A stretch of 64,000 bases of DNA from assembly GCA_041678045.1 (NCBI GenBank), contig JBAYOV010000005.1, forward strand, positions 1-64,000. The letters are read 5' to 3'. Position 1 is the first letter of the stretch, and the number at the start of each line of letters is the position of its first letter. Origin of the DNA: UBA2357 sp041678045. GTDB taxonomy: Bacteria > Pseudomonadota > Gammaproteobacteria > Burkholderiales > Rhodocyclaceae. Shown piece after piece: positions 18,099 to 25,263 of this stretch. The position numbers and the translations under genes were made by a program. A model generated the notes under the pieces. That model was not told where the DNA came from. It saw only the letters and a program-made list of their open reading frames with translations, and made no database searches.

Positions 18099-18116
18099 TT
18101 GTGTATTTTTACACAA
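18099..18116. promoter_or_regulatory. candidate hicAB operator palindrome
   Basis: TTGTGTA-TTTT-TACACAA, a perfect 7-bp inverted repeat with a 4-bp spacer. It ends at the base before the hicA ATG. Its position suits binding of the HicB ribbon-helix-helix domain and would also occlude translation initiation if folded in the mRNA. Confidence 0.7.
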
Positions 18117-18164
18117 GGCAACTCAGTACAAAAGCGTGTTCAGCAAACTTTTTATTGCTTCCAG

Positions 18165-19250
18165 TCACTCCCTCGATGACTCGATTTCGAGCAACAGATT
18201 GCGTTCGCCTGTGGGCCAGGCGTTGATCACTGCGGCCACCAGCGTGGCCAGCGGAATGGCGAAGAACACGCCCCAGAAGCCCCACACCCCGCCAAACACC
18301 AGCACCGCTGCAATGATGGCCACCGGGTGCAGGTTCACCACTTCGGAAAACAGCAACGGCTCCAGCAGGTTGCCGTCCAGGAACTGAATCACCCCATATG
18401 CCGCCAGCACATACCAGAAACCCGGCTCAAAACCGAACTGGAAGTATCCCACCACCGCCACCGGCACCGTCACCACCGCTGCGCCCACATAGGGCACGAC
18501 CACCGACAAACCGGTAACCAGGGACAGCAACATGGCATAGGGCAGCCCGAGCAGGCTGAAGACCACGAAACTCACCACCCAAACGATCAGGATTTCCAGA
18601 AACTTGCCGCGCACGTAATTGCCGATGCCCGCATTCACGTCTGCCCACACGCTGTTGACCAGCCGCCGGTCACTGGGCAGGAAGCGCAAAAACCAGTCGA
18701 TGATGAGGGTCTTGTCCTTCAGCATGAAGAACACCAGCAGCGGCACCAGAACCAGATACACCAGCACAGTGACCAATTGCACTGCCGACGACAGTGACAT
18801 CAGCAAAAGCTGCTGCCCGAACAGGGTCAGTTTCTGGCGTATGGAGAAGATCAGGTCCCACACCTGCTGCTCGGAAAAGATTTGCGGATAGCGCTCGGGC
18901 AGTTGCAGCAGCGCCTCCTGGGTTTTGGTGACCATGGCGGGCAACTCCCGTGCAAGCTGGCTGATCTGCCCGGCAAGCAGGGGCACGAGCAACAGCATCA
19001 TCAGGATGAACACGGACAGGAACAGGCTGAACACCAGCACCACCGCCACAAGCCTGGGCACCCGCCGGCGCTCCAGCAGGCGCACCCCGCCTTCGAGCAG
19101 ATAGGCAATGATCACGCTGGCCAGCAGGGGCGCCAGCAGGCGTCCGGCAAACACCACGATGGCCAGGCCAAACAGCAGCACCAGCGCAAGAATGACCACC
19201 TGTGGGTCGGAAAAATGCTTGTCGAACCAGGAACGCAGATAACTGATCAT
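18165..19250 (-). CDS. AI-2E family transporter (PerM/YdiK-like membrane protein)
   Basis: A 361-residue polytopic membrane protein of the AI-2E transporter family. Paired N-terminal helices (about 15-65) precede a long amphipathic segment (AGQISQLARELPAMVTKTQEALLQLPERYPQIF). The C-terminal helices include GLPYAMLLSLVTGLSVVVPYVGAA, the typical PYxG block, and GNLLEPLLFSEVVNLHP, the family signature. The ATG at 19250 is preceded by GAGGAA. Members export small molecules or sodium; calling this one an AI-2 exporter is not justified from sequence. Confidence 0.88.
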   Translation of the reverse strand: MISYLRSWFDKHFSDPQVVILALVLLFGLAIVVFAGRLLAPLLASVIIAYLLEGGVRLLERRRVPRLVAVVLVFSLFLSVFILMMLLLVPLLAGQISQLARELPAMVTKTQEALLQLPERYPQIFSEQQVWDLIFSIRQKLTLFGQQLLLMSLSSAVQLVTVLVYLVLVPLLVFFMLKDKTLIIDWFLRFLPSDRRLVNSVWADVNAGIGNYVRGKFLEILIVWVVSFVVFSLLGLPYAMLLSLVTGLSVVVPYVGAAVVTVPVAVVGYFQFGFEPGFWYVLAAYGVIQFLDGNLLEPLLFSEVVNLHPVAIIAAVLVFGGVWGFWGVFFAIPLATLVAAVINAWPTGERNLLLEIESSRE

Positions 19251-19275
19251 GCCATGCTTCCTCAACAGTCATGGC

Positions 19276-21102
19276 CTAGCGGCCGGCTGCGATCAGGGAC
19301 TGAGTGCTGTAATCGCGAGTGGGCAGCCGCGACAGCACCGGGTTTTCGATGACATACTGCAAAAACGCATCGGCATACGCAAGGTAGGTGGCCTCGCGCC
19401 GCACACCCTCGATGCGCGCAAGCGAAGGGTAACCTCCCTGCCCGTCGGCAAGAAAGTCGGAGGTGATGACCCGGTAATGTGCCGAGACCTCCAGCGCCTG
19501 CCAGCCGCCCTGCGCATCGCGCACCTGCAGGTCGCTCAGGCGCTGGCCATGCGGCTGGCGCAGGTCTGCGCGCCAGCGCAAGCCGGCGGTGTAAGGATAG
19601 GCGCCACTGCTGCCGCCGGCCACGGCCTCGAACGCGTCTTCGATGGCTTCGCGCAGTTCTGCTCCGGTGAGGGTGAGCCGCACCAGTGTGTTGGCAAAGG
19701 GCAGCACAGTGTAGATGCCATCCACGGTGAGCGGACCGGCCGGCAAGTCCACCCGCACACCACCGCCATTCTGGATCGACACCTCGGCCCCGCCATACCG
19801 CTGCCCCTGACGCAGGAAAGCCTCGGCCACCAACTGCTGCACATCGCCACCGTGGGCAATCACATGCGGGTCATCGTCACACCCGGGCAACACCGAATGG
19901 CTGAGTGCCGCCCCGCTGCCCGGTACCCGGCGCAGGCACAGGGGCTGCACGACCTCTCCCACCACGGTATCGCCAAAGGCCGCACGCGCCTCGCGATGCG
20001 GGGCCAGCAAGGCCTCCACCCGGGGTGACAGTGCGGTGACACGCAACTCCGGGATGGCACCAAACGGCGCATCGGAACCCTGACCAACATCGTCAACCTC
20101 GCCGATCAGTACATGCACCTGCCCTTCGCAGGCCCGCACCCGTCCCACCCCGTCGAACACCACGTCCAGCTCCCCCACCGCATACGCATACTGCCAGGCC
20201 TGAACCACGCACACCCGGTCGCCGTCCTTGTTGTGCACTTCATCGGGGTAAGGCCCGACCGGCTTCAGGCCGATTGCCTCCAGCGCGCTGCTGCCCAGCA
20301 GCGAATGCGAGTCCCCGCCGACTACCACATCCACCCCGGACAGTTGCGCCGCAAGCTCACGGTCTCGCGGATAGCCAACATGGCTGAGCAGCACGACCTT
20401 GTTTACCCCGTCAGCCCGCAGCGCATCGATGGCCGCCTGCGCGGAGGCCTGCTCGTCGAGCAGGCGAGTGCCCGGATCGGGGCGCGAGGAGTTCTGCGTC
20501 TTGCGCTGCACCGTCAGCCCCACCACGCCAATGCGCTCCCCGCCACGCTCCAGCACGACCGAGGGACGGAGGCGCTCGCCCAGTGGCGAGCCTTCGCGCG
20601 GCGCCACGTTGGCCGACAGCACAGGCGTGCGGCAGCCCTCTTCATCGTCCTCATTGTCCCAAAGGGCTTCAATGAACTGCGCCAGCCCGGTATCGCCGGG
20701 GTCGAATTCGTGATTGCCGACGGCCATCGCATCGAAGCACACCGCATTCATGAGCTGTGCATCGGCACGCCCCTGTGTCAGGGTGAAGTAGAGGGTGCCG
20801 GTGATCGCGTCGCCGGCATGCAGCTTCAGCAGATTCGCCTTGCCTTCGGCCAGCTCGTCAAAGGCCTGCCCCACCCGCGCAAAGCCCCCCAGGCTGACGC
20901 TCACCGCCTCCCGCCGTCCATCGGGCGAGCCTGGCAGCATCAGGCTGGCGACGGTCGGGTCGAGGTGCGAGTGATGGTCATTGATGTGCAGGATGGACAG
21001 GCGGTAGCTTTCTCCGGCCATCCCCCCGGCACCGCCGCAGCCCGCCAGCAAACACCCGGCCAGCCCAGCCAGCACCATCCCTGCCCACACCATCCTTCTC
21101 AT
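19276..21102 (-). CDS. bifunctional metallophosphatase / 5'-nucleotidase lipoprotein
   Basis: A 608-residue surface or periplasmic enzyme of the 5'-nucleotidase (UshA/NadN) family. The N-terminus is a lipoprotein signal (LAGLAGCLLAGCGG). The metallophosphatase motifs are HINDHHSH (39-46; the family usually has NDxHG), AVGNHEFDPG, LLSHVGYPRD and VVGGDSHS. The C-terminal 5'-nucleotidase domain includes QNGGGVRVDLPAGPLT and VLPFANTLVRLTLTG. It should dephosphorylate nucleotides outside the cytoplasm. The ATG at 21102 gives a proper signal peptide; the frame upstream is not signal-like. It ends 25 bp before the AI-2E family gene starts. Confidence 0.9.
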   Translation of the reverse strand: MRRMVWAGMVLAGLAGCLLAGCGGAGGMAGESYRLSILHINDHHSHLDPTVASLMLPGSPDGRREAVSVSLGGFARVGQAFDELAEGKANLLKLHAGDAITGTLYFTLTQGRADAQLMNAVCFDAMAVGNHEFDPGDTGLAQFIEALWDNEDDEEGCRTPVLSANVAPREGSPLGERLRPSVVLERGGERIGVVGLTVQRKTQNSSRPDPGTRLLDEQASAQAAIDALRADGVNKVVLLSHVGYPRDRELAAQLSGVDVVVGGDSHSLLGSSALEAIGLKPVGPYPDEVHNKDGDRVCVVQAWQYAYAVGELDVVFDGVGRVRACEGQVHVLIGEVDDVGQGSDAPFGAIPELRVTALSPRVEALLAPHREARAAFGDTVVGEVVQPLCLRRVPGSGAALSHSVLPGCDDDPHVIAHGGDVQQLVAEAFLRQGQRYGGAEVSIQNGGGVRVDLPAGPLTVDGIYTVLPFANTLVRLTLTGAELREAIEDAFEAVAGGSSGAYPYTAGLRWRADLRQPHGQRLSDLQVRDAQGGWQALEVSAHYRVITSDFLADGQGGYPSLARIEGVRREATYLAYADAFLQYVIENPVLSRLPTRDYSTQSLIAAGR

Positions 21103-21298
21103 GCTCACGCCATCTCCGAATTCGTGTTTTGCCACCATCCCGGTCGCAAACGATACACCCGCGCAAAGGCATCTTGCCAGCCAAAAGCGCATGCAATGCA
21201 GCAAAACGCCACATTAGAGCAGAGGATTTGGGTAACATTGCACTTTGCGCGCCGTCACATTCCGCGCGGCGCCACTTCCCCCTCCCAGCCAGACCCTG

Positions 21299-23173
21299 AT
21301 GAACACCCAAATCGAAAGCTTCAGCGAGCTCGCCCTGCGCGCGCCGCTTCTCCAGGCCTTGTCCGAGGTCGGATATGAAACCCCCTCCCCGATCCAGGCC
21401 GCCTGCATTCCTCACCTGCTTGCAGGCACCGACCTGCTGGGCGAGGCCCAGACCGGCACGGGCAAGACCGCCGCCTTTGCCCTGCCCATGCTGCACCGGC
21501 TCGATCTGAGCGCCCGCCAACCACAGGTGCTGGTGCTCACCCCCACCCGCGAACTCGCCATTCAGGTGGCCGAAGCCTTCCAGCGCTACGCCAAGTACCT
21601 GCCTGACTTTCATGTGCTGCCAGTGTATGGCGGACAAAGCATGGTGGTGCAACTGCGCCAGCTCAATCGCGGGGTACATGTGGTGGTCGGCACCCCGGGG
21701 CGCATCATGGACCATATCGAGCGCAAGAGCCTGGACCTGAGCAAGCTTCAGGCGCTGGTACTGGACGAAGCCGACGAAATGCTGCGCATGGGCTTCATCG
21801 ACGACGTGGAATGGATTCTCGAGCACACCCCGGCCGAACGGCAGACCGCGCTGTTCTCGGCCACCATGCCCGAGCCGATCCGTCGCGTGGCCCACCGCTA
21901 CCTGCGCGACCCTCAGGAAGTGAAGATCAAGGCCAGCACCACCACGGTCGACACCATCCGCCAGCGCTTCTGCCAGCTCAACGTGCAACACAAGCTCGAT
22001 GCGCTCACCCGCATTCTGGAGGTCGAGGAAGATTTCGACGCCGCCATCGTCTTCGTACGCACCAAAACGGCCACCGTCGAACTGGCCGATAAACTCGAAG
22101 CGCGCGGCTATGCCGCCGCCGCCCTCAATGGCGACATGACCCAGCAACTGCGCGAGCGCGTGGTCGAGCAGCTCAAGCGCAAGGCGCTGGACATCGTGGT
22201 GGCCACCGATGTGGCCGCGCGTGGCCTGGATGTGCCACGCATCACCCATGTCATCAACTACGACATTCCCTACGACACCGAAGCGTATGTGCACCGCATC
22301 GGGCGCACCGGACGCGCAGGACGCACCGGCACCGCGATCCTGTTCGTGACCTCGCGCGAAATGCGCATGCTCAAGGTCATCGAGCGGGCCACCCGACAGC
22401 GCATCGAACCCCTGGCCCTGCCCACCCGCGAAGCGGTGGCCGACCGCCGTGTGGCGCAGTTCCGCGAGCAGATCAACCAGGTGCTGGCGGCCGAGGAGCT
22501 GGACTTCTTCCGCGACGTGGTCAGCGAGCTGGAACAAGGCAGCGACGGCGACATCCTGGATATTGCCGCTGCCCTGGCCTTTCTTGCCCAGCGCGATCGT
22601 CCGCTGCAACTGCCGCTTTCCAGCGGCCGCGATATTGCCGACGAAGTGCGCAACCAGAGTGCCGAACGCCGCCCCGAAAGGCCATTGCGCGAAGCGGGCG
22701 GACGCGACCACACGGAACGCCCGCCGCGCAACGAACGCCCCCCCCGCGAGAACCGCGAACAGATTCTGGAGAAGCGACGGGACTTTTCCAGTGGTCGCAT
22801 GGAGCGCTACCGCATCGACGTGGGCCGCGAACACAACGCCATGCCCAAGGACATCGTAGGCGCGATTGCCAACGAAGCCGGCATCGAAAGCCGCTTCATC
22901 GGCCAGATCAACCTGTACGAGGACTACTCCACAGTCGAACTGCCGGCCGGACTGCCGAATGAAATCCTGGCCGTGCTGCGCAAGACCCGCGTTCGCCAGA
23001 CTCCGCTCAACATCCGCCTGGCCGATGCCGGCGAAACCGACCGCGACCTCCAGCGCAAACGCAGCTTTGCCGCTCCCCGCCCGGGCGACAAGCCCAAGGC
23101 CCGACCCGGCAAACCCCAGGGCTTCAAGCCCCAGGGTTTCAAGAGCAAGCCACGGCACGAACGCAAGCGCTGA
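21299..23173 (+). CDS. deaD: DEAD-box ATP-dependent RNA helicase (DeaD/CsdA type)
   Basis: A 624-residue RNA helicase. Helicase motifs in order are Q motif TPSPIQAA, AQTGTGKT (50-57), PTRELA, GTPGR, DEAD, SAT, ATDVAARGLD and HRIGRTGRAGR. A charged Arg/Glu/Pro linker (about 445-500) follows. A DbpA-type RNA-binding domain (MERYRIDVGREHNAMPKDIVGAIANEAG, then FIGQINLYEDYSTVELP) and a basic tail (KPQGFKPQGFKSKPRHERKR) complete the protein. This layout matches CsdA/DeaD, used in ribosome assembly and cold adaptation. The ATG at 21299 matches the family start but has no obvious Shine-Dalgarno. A strong terminator follows. Confidence 0.95.
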   Translation: MNTQIESFSELALRAPLLQALSEVGYETPSPIQAACIPHLLAGTDLLGEAQTGTGKTAAFALPMLHRLDLSARQPQVLVLTPTRELAIQVAEAFQRYAKYLPDFHVLPVYGGQSMVVQLRQLNRGVHVVVGTPGRIMDHIERKSLDLSKLQALVLDEADEMLRMGFIDDVEWILEHTPAERQTALFSATMPEPIRRVAHRYLRDPQEVKIKASTTTVDTIRQRFCQLNVQHKLDALTRILEVEEDFDAAIVFVRTKTATVELADKLEARGYAAAALNGDMTQQLRERVVEQLKRKALDIVVATDVAARGLDVPRITHVINYDIPYDTEAYVHRIGRTGRAGRTGTAILFVTSREMRMLKVIERATRQRIEPLALPTREAVADRRVAQFREQINQVLAAEELDFFRDVVSELEQGSDGDILDIAAALAFLAQRDRPLQLPLSSGRDIADEVRNQSAERRPERPLREAGGRDHTERPPRNERPPRENREQILEKRRDFSSGRMERYRIDVGREHNAMPKDIVGAIANEAGIESRFIGQINLYEDYSTVELPAGLPNEILAVLRKTRVRQTPLNIRLADAGETDRDLQRKRSFAAPRPGDKPKARPGKPQGFKPQGFKSKPRHERKR

Positions 23174-23190
23174 CCCGACCCGGCATGCCC

Positions 23191-23222
23191 GACTGCCGGC
23201 ACCCGCCGGCAGTCGTCATTTT
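23191..23222 (+). terminator. rho-independent terminator after deaD
   Basis: GACTGCCGGC-ACCC-GCCGGCAGTC, a perfect 10-bp stem with a 4-base loop, is followed by GTCATTTT. It begins 18 bp after the deaD stop and isolates the downstream tRNA-Leu. Confidence 0.88.
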
Positions 23223-23243
23223 CCGAAATCGGCATTCACGCGC

Positions 23244-23249
23244 TAGAAT
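23244..23249 (+). promoter_or_regulatory. probable -10 box for tRNA-Leu
   Basis: TAGAAT sits 13 bp before the mature tRNA 5' end. The -35 region at 17-bp spacing (TTCCGA) is poor, so only the -10 element is well supported. Confidence 0.45.
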
Positions 23250-23262
23250 GAGCGCCCTCCCT

Positions 23263-23347
23263 GCCGGGGTGGTGAAACTGGTAAACACAGCGGACTTAAA
23301 ATCCGCCGGCGCAAGCCTTACGGGTTCAAGTCCCGTCCTCGGCACCA
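23263..23347 (+). tRNA. tRNA-Leu (TAA)
   Basis: An 85-nt class II tRNA with GCCGGGG/CCTCGGC acceptor stem, a variable arm, and encoded CCA. The anticodon stem GCGGA/TCCGC encloses loop CTTAAAA, so the anticodon is TAA. The toxin-antitoxin and outer-membrane genes begin 115 bp downstream. Confidence 0.97.
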
Positions 23348-23462
23348 TCAGTATTTACGCGGGTTTCTGCGCTTTTTGTACGACTTTTGTTGGGGCGTGC
23401 GTAGCCGGCGGGATTGCCACTGCAGCTGCAAAGCCCCAGCAGCCCGCCCCCGGCAGCACCGG

Positions 23463-23801
23463 TTACCAAGCCAACTGTTCGACCTCCAGCCCCATGGCCG
23501 CCGCGATCTTCTCCAGCGTTGCCTTGCGCGGGCGCTTGGCCGCTTCCATCTGCGCATACGCCGCTTGCGTCACCTCCATGCGGGCGGCCACTTCGGCTTG
23601 GGTCAGGCGCAGGTGTTCGCGCCAGGCCACAATGGGGGTTGAGCCATCCACCACGGCAGAAACCACCGCATGCGGCACCGTGGCCTCGGCCCTGCGCTTG
23701 CCGGAAACAAGCGCTTGGTATTGGGCAAACGGTAGCACGGCAAAGGCCGGATGGCCGCTGGCATCGCGCAGGATTTGCACGCCTTCAGTAAGTGCGTTCA
23801 T
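23463..23801 (-). CDS. XRE-family helix-turn-helix antitoxin
   Basis: A 112-residue protein. The N-terminal part (about 1-55, containing AFAVLPFAQYQALVSGKRR) resembles a toxin-binding region. A C-terminal helix-turn-helix (REHLRLTQAEVAARMEVTQAAYAQMEAAKRPRKATLEKIAAAMG, about 61-104) completes it. GAGGAAACGCG precedes the ATG. The gene overlaps the toxin gene by 17 bp and follows it, the HigBA-like order of toxin first and antitoxin second. It should bind the RelE-type toxin and repress their shared promoter. Confidence 0.88.
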   Translation of the reverse strand: MNALTEGVQILRDASGHPAFAVLPFAQYQALVSGKRRAEATVPHAVVSAVVDGSTPIVAWREHLRLTQAEVAARMEVTQAAYAQMEAAKRPRKATLEKIAAAMGLEVEQLAW

Positions 23802-24045
23802 CGCGTTTCCTCACTTCTTCAATCGTCACCACACACACCGTGCCGCCTTCGTAATCGAACAGCACGCGATAATTGCCCACCCGCAAGCGGTAACCGTATT
23901 CATGGCCGGTCAGCGCCTTGACGCCGGTACAGGCGGGGAAGACCGACAGCCTGACTCCAACCTCGTCGCGGATCGTCACGCGGGCCTGATGATTCAGCTT
24001 CATGAGTTGCTTGCTGGCCTTCGGTTTCCACTGAATATCGTTCAT
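23785..24045 (-). CDS. RelE/ParE-superfamily toxin
   Basis: An 86-residue toxin of the RelE/ParE fold: MNDIQWKPKASKQLMKLNHQARVTIRDEV, then the core ALTGHEYGYRLRVGNYRVLFDYEGGTVCVVTIEEVRKRDERTY. The GxYRLRVGxYRVLFD block and final RKRDERTY tail are typical of RelE mRNA interferases. ATG at 24045 was chosen because a near-consensus promoter ends 7 bp upstream, leaving no room for a leader; a TTG two codons upstream is within that spacer. The pair lies between tRNA-Leu and an outer-membrane protein gene. Confidence 0.9.
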   Translation of the reverse strand: MNDIQWKPKASKQLMKLNHQARVTIRDEVGVRLSVFPACTGVKALTGHEYGYRLRVGNYRVLFDYEGGTVCVVTIEEVRKRDERTY

Positions 24046-24052
24046 ACACAAA

Positions 24053-24080
24053 ATTATAAGCCTTAGATAAGTCTTTTCAA
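24053..24080 (-). promoter_or_regulatory. toxin-antitoxin promoter producing a likely leaderless mRNA
   Basis: On the minus strand TTGAAA (24075-24080), a 16-bp spacer, and a perfect TATAAT (24053-24058). The toxin ATG starts only 8 bp after the -10 box, so transcription should begin at or next to the A of ATG. A direct repeat ATAAG (24056-24060 and 24067-24071, 11 bp apart) overlaps the promoter and could be an antitoxin operator. Confidence 0.8.
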
Positions 24081-24170
24081 CCTAAAAACTTCAGTTACCC
24101 CACCCCGTTTGCATGATCAGTGAGCAACCGAAGGTGCGCGACCAGAGCCGATTGGTCATGACCTCGAGCC

Positions 24171-24191
24171 GGGCGCAGATCGTCTGCGCCC
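24171..24191. terminator. stem-loop after the outer-membrane protein gene
   Basis: GGGCGCAGA-TCG-TCTGCGCCC, a perfect 9-bp stem with a 3-base loop, 14 bp beyond the outer-membrane protein stop. No T run follows on either strand, so termination would be inefficient or rho-assisted; it may instead protect the 3' end. Confidence 0.5.
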
Positions 24192-24204
24192 TGTCTTCAA
24201 TGCC

Positions 24205-25050
24205 TTACAGCGCGTAGCGCAAACCGATCATCACACCATGACTGCGCAGTTCGGCACGGGTCGGGTTGATCACGATGCCTGCAGGCACATGGTTCATCTG
24301 CATCGCGCCCCGGTCGGTTTCCACCCGGCCCAGATCGCTGTAACGCAGTGCGAAATCCAGCGTCAACCGGGTGTCGATTCGCACCCCCGTGCCTACGGTC
24401 AGCATGTAGGCCAGACCGGTTTGCGTGCTGCCGGGGACCACGCTGGATTGATGACGGCCCGTGTTTTCCGGAAACCGATACAGACTGCTGCCCAGGCGAT
24501 TGCGGGCAGCCCCCAGGCCCACACCGACATAAGGCTGGAAGCGTCCAGTGTCCAGGCCGGCCAGTGGTGACAGATCGGCATACAGATTCATCATGATGCT
24601 TTGAGAGGTGAACGACGCCTCCACCGGCTGGTGCGCCCCCACCGCCAGGAAGTTCGCATTGCCCCGGAAGTCCAGCCCGCCGCGACGCGCGTACGACACC
24701 TCCGCACGCAACCATGGTGAGAGCGCGCGCCCAACGGCCACCTCCCCCATCCAGCCCTTGCCAAAATCGCCATAGGCTCCGATACGCCGGCCATCGCTTC
24801 CCGCCACACATCCGAACAGGGCGGGCGGCTGGGTCGATGTGCAGTCAACATCTGCAAAGCGCGCACTGCGCGTGTGCTCGTACCCCAGCCCACCACGCAG
24901 ATACCAGCCTTCAGCCTGGGCCGACTGTGCCAAGCCAAGCAACAGGCCCGCGCCTGCAACCTGCAACAGTACGCACTGTTGCAGGCAGGAAGCTACGAAC
25001 GATCTTGCTGCTACAAACGTTCTTGCTGCAGATCCTCTATGTTCCTTCAT
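24205..25050 (-). CDS. outer-membrane beta-barrel protein (Omp25/OmpW-like)
   Basis: A 281-residue protein. A signal sequence of about 46 residues ends AQSAQA, followed by alternating barrel strands: EGWYLRGGLGYEHTRS, GWMGEVAVGRALSPWLRAEVSYARRG, SIMMNLYADLSPL, RFQPYVGVGLGAARN, and a terminal strand ending GVMIGLRYAL (hydrophobic end, slightly atypical because it is Leu not Phe). The ATG at 25050 follows GAGGAGAAGACAAC. The signal region is unusually long and contains an 18-bp tandem duplication and a 24-nt perfect stem-loop. The gene is divergent from a lipoprotein hydrolase gene. The specific function is unknown. Confidence 0.82.
   Translation of the reverse strand: MKEHRGSAARTFVAARSFVASCLQQCVLLQVAGAGLLLGLAQSAQAEGWYLRGGLGYEHTRSARFADVDCTSTQPPALFGCVAGSDGRRIGAYGDFGKGWMGEVAVGRALSPWLRAEVSYARRGGLDFRGNANFLAVGAHQPVEASFTSQSIMMNLYADLSPLAGLDTGRFQPYVGVGLGAARNRLGSSLYRFPENTGRHQSSVVPGSTQTGLAYMLTVGTGVRIDTRLTLDFALRYSDLGRVETDRGAMQMNHVPAGIVINPTRAELRSHGVMIGLRYAL
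24961..24984. repeat. perfect 10-bp-arm stem-loop in the signal-peptide coding region
   Basis: CTGCAACAGT-ACGC-ACTGTTGCAG lies at nucleotides 67-90 of the outer-membrane protein gene. It would form a stable hairpin early in the mRNA. Confidence 0.8.
24994..25029. repeat. 18-bp tandem duplication in the signal-peptide coding region
   Basis: Two adjacent 18-bp units (24994-25011 and 25012-25029) differ at two positions and encode AARTFV then AARSFV in the outer-membrane protein leader. Confidence 0.85.
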
Positions 25051-25097
25051 GTTGTCTTCTCCTCGACAAAGTCCGTTTTTGCCGTGGCTTGCCGACC

Positions 25098-25127
25098 TGG
25101 CAATGGCAATGGCAATGGCAATGGCCA
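25098..25127. repeat. TGGCAA hexanucleotide repeat in a divergent promoter region
   Basis: Four perfect tandem TGGCAA units and a fifth imperfect one (TGGCCA), 48-77 bp upstream of the outer-membrane protein start, in the 213-bp gap to the divergent lipoprotein hydrolase gene. Confidence 0.9.
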
Positions 25128-25133
25128 ATATGC

Positions 25134-25172
25134 TCGCACAATTTGTTATCTTATTCGCACAATACTCACAAT
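25134..25172. promoter_or_regulatory. direct repeats in the divergent intergenic region (candidate operator)
   Basis: TCGCACAAT occurs at 25134-25142 and 25155-25163 (21-bp period, two helical turns). A third partial copy, CTCACAAT, is at 25165-25172. They lie between the hexanucleotide repeat and the hydrolase gene and could bind a regulator of either divergent gene. Confidence 0.45.
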
Positions 25173-25263
25173 CCTGTATGCTCATTCGATGAACAGGCAT
25201 GACGAACGGCCTGTCCGTTCAAGTTCGCGCTCCACCTCTTTCCAATCCTTCAAGGTATTCAGC

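Noticed and set aside
23330..24200. Phage or island attachment site at the tRNA-Leu 3' end.
   Set aside because: No integrase gene and no visible second copy of the tRNA 3' sequence in the window.
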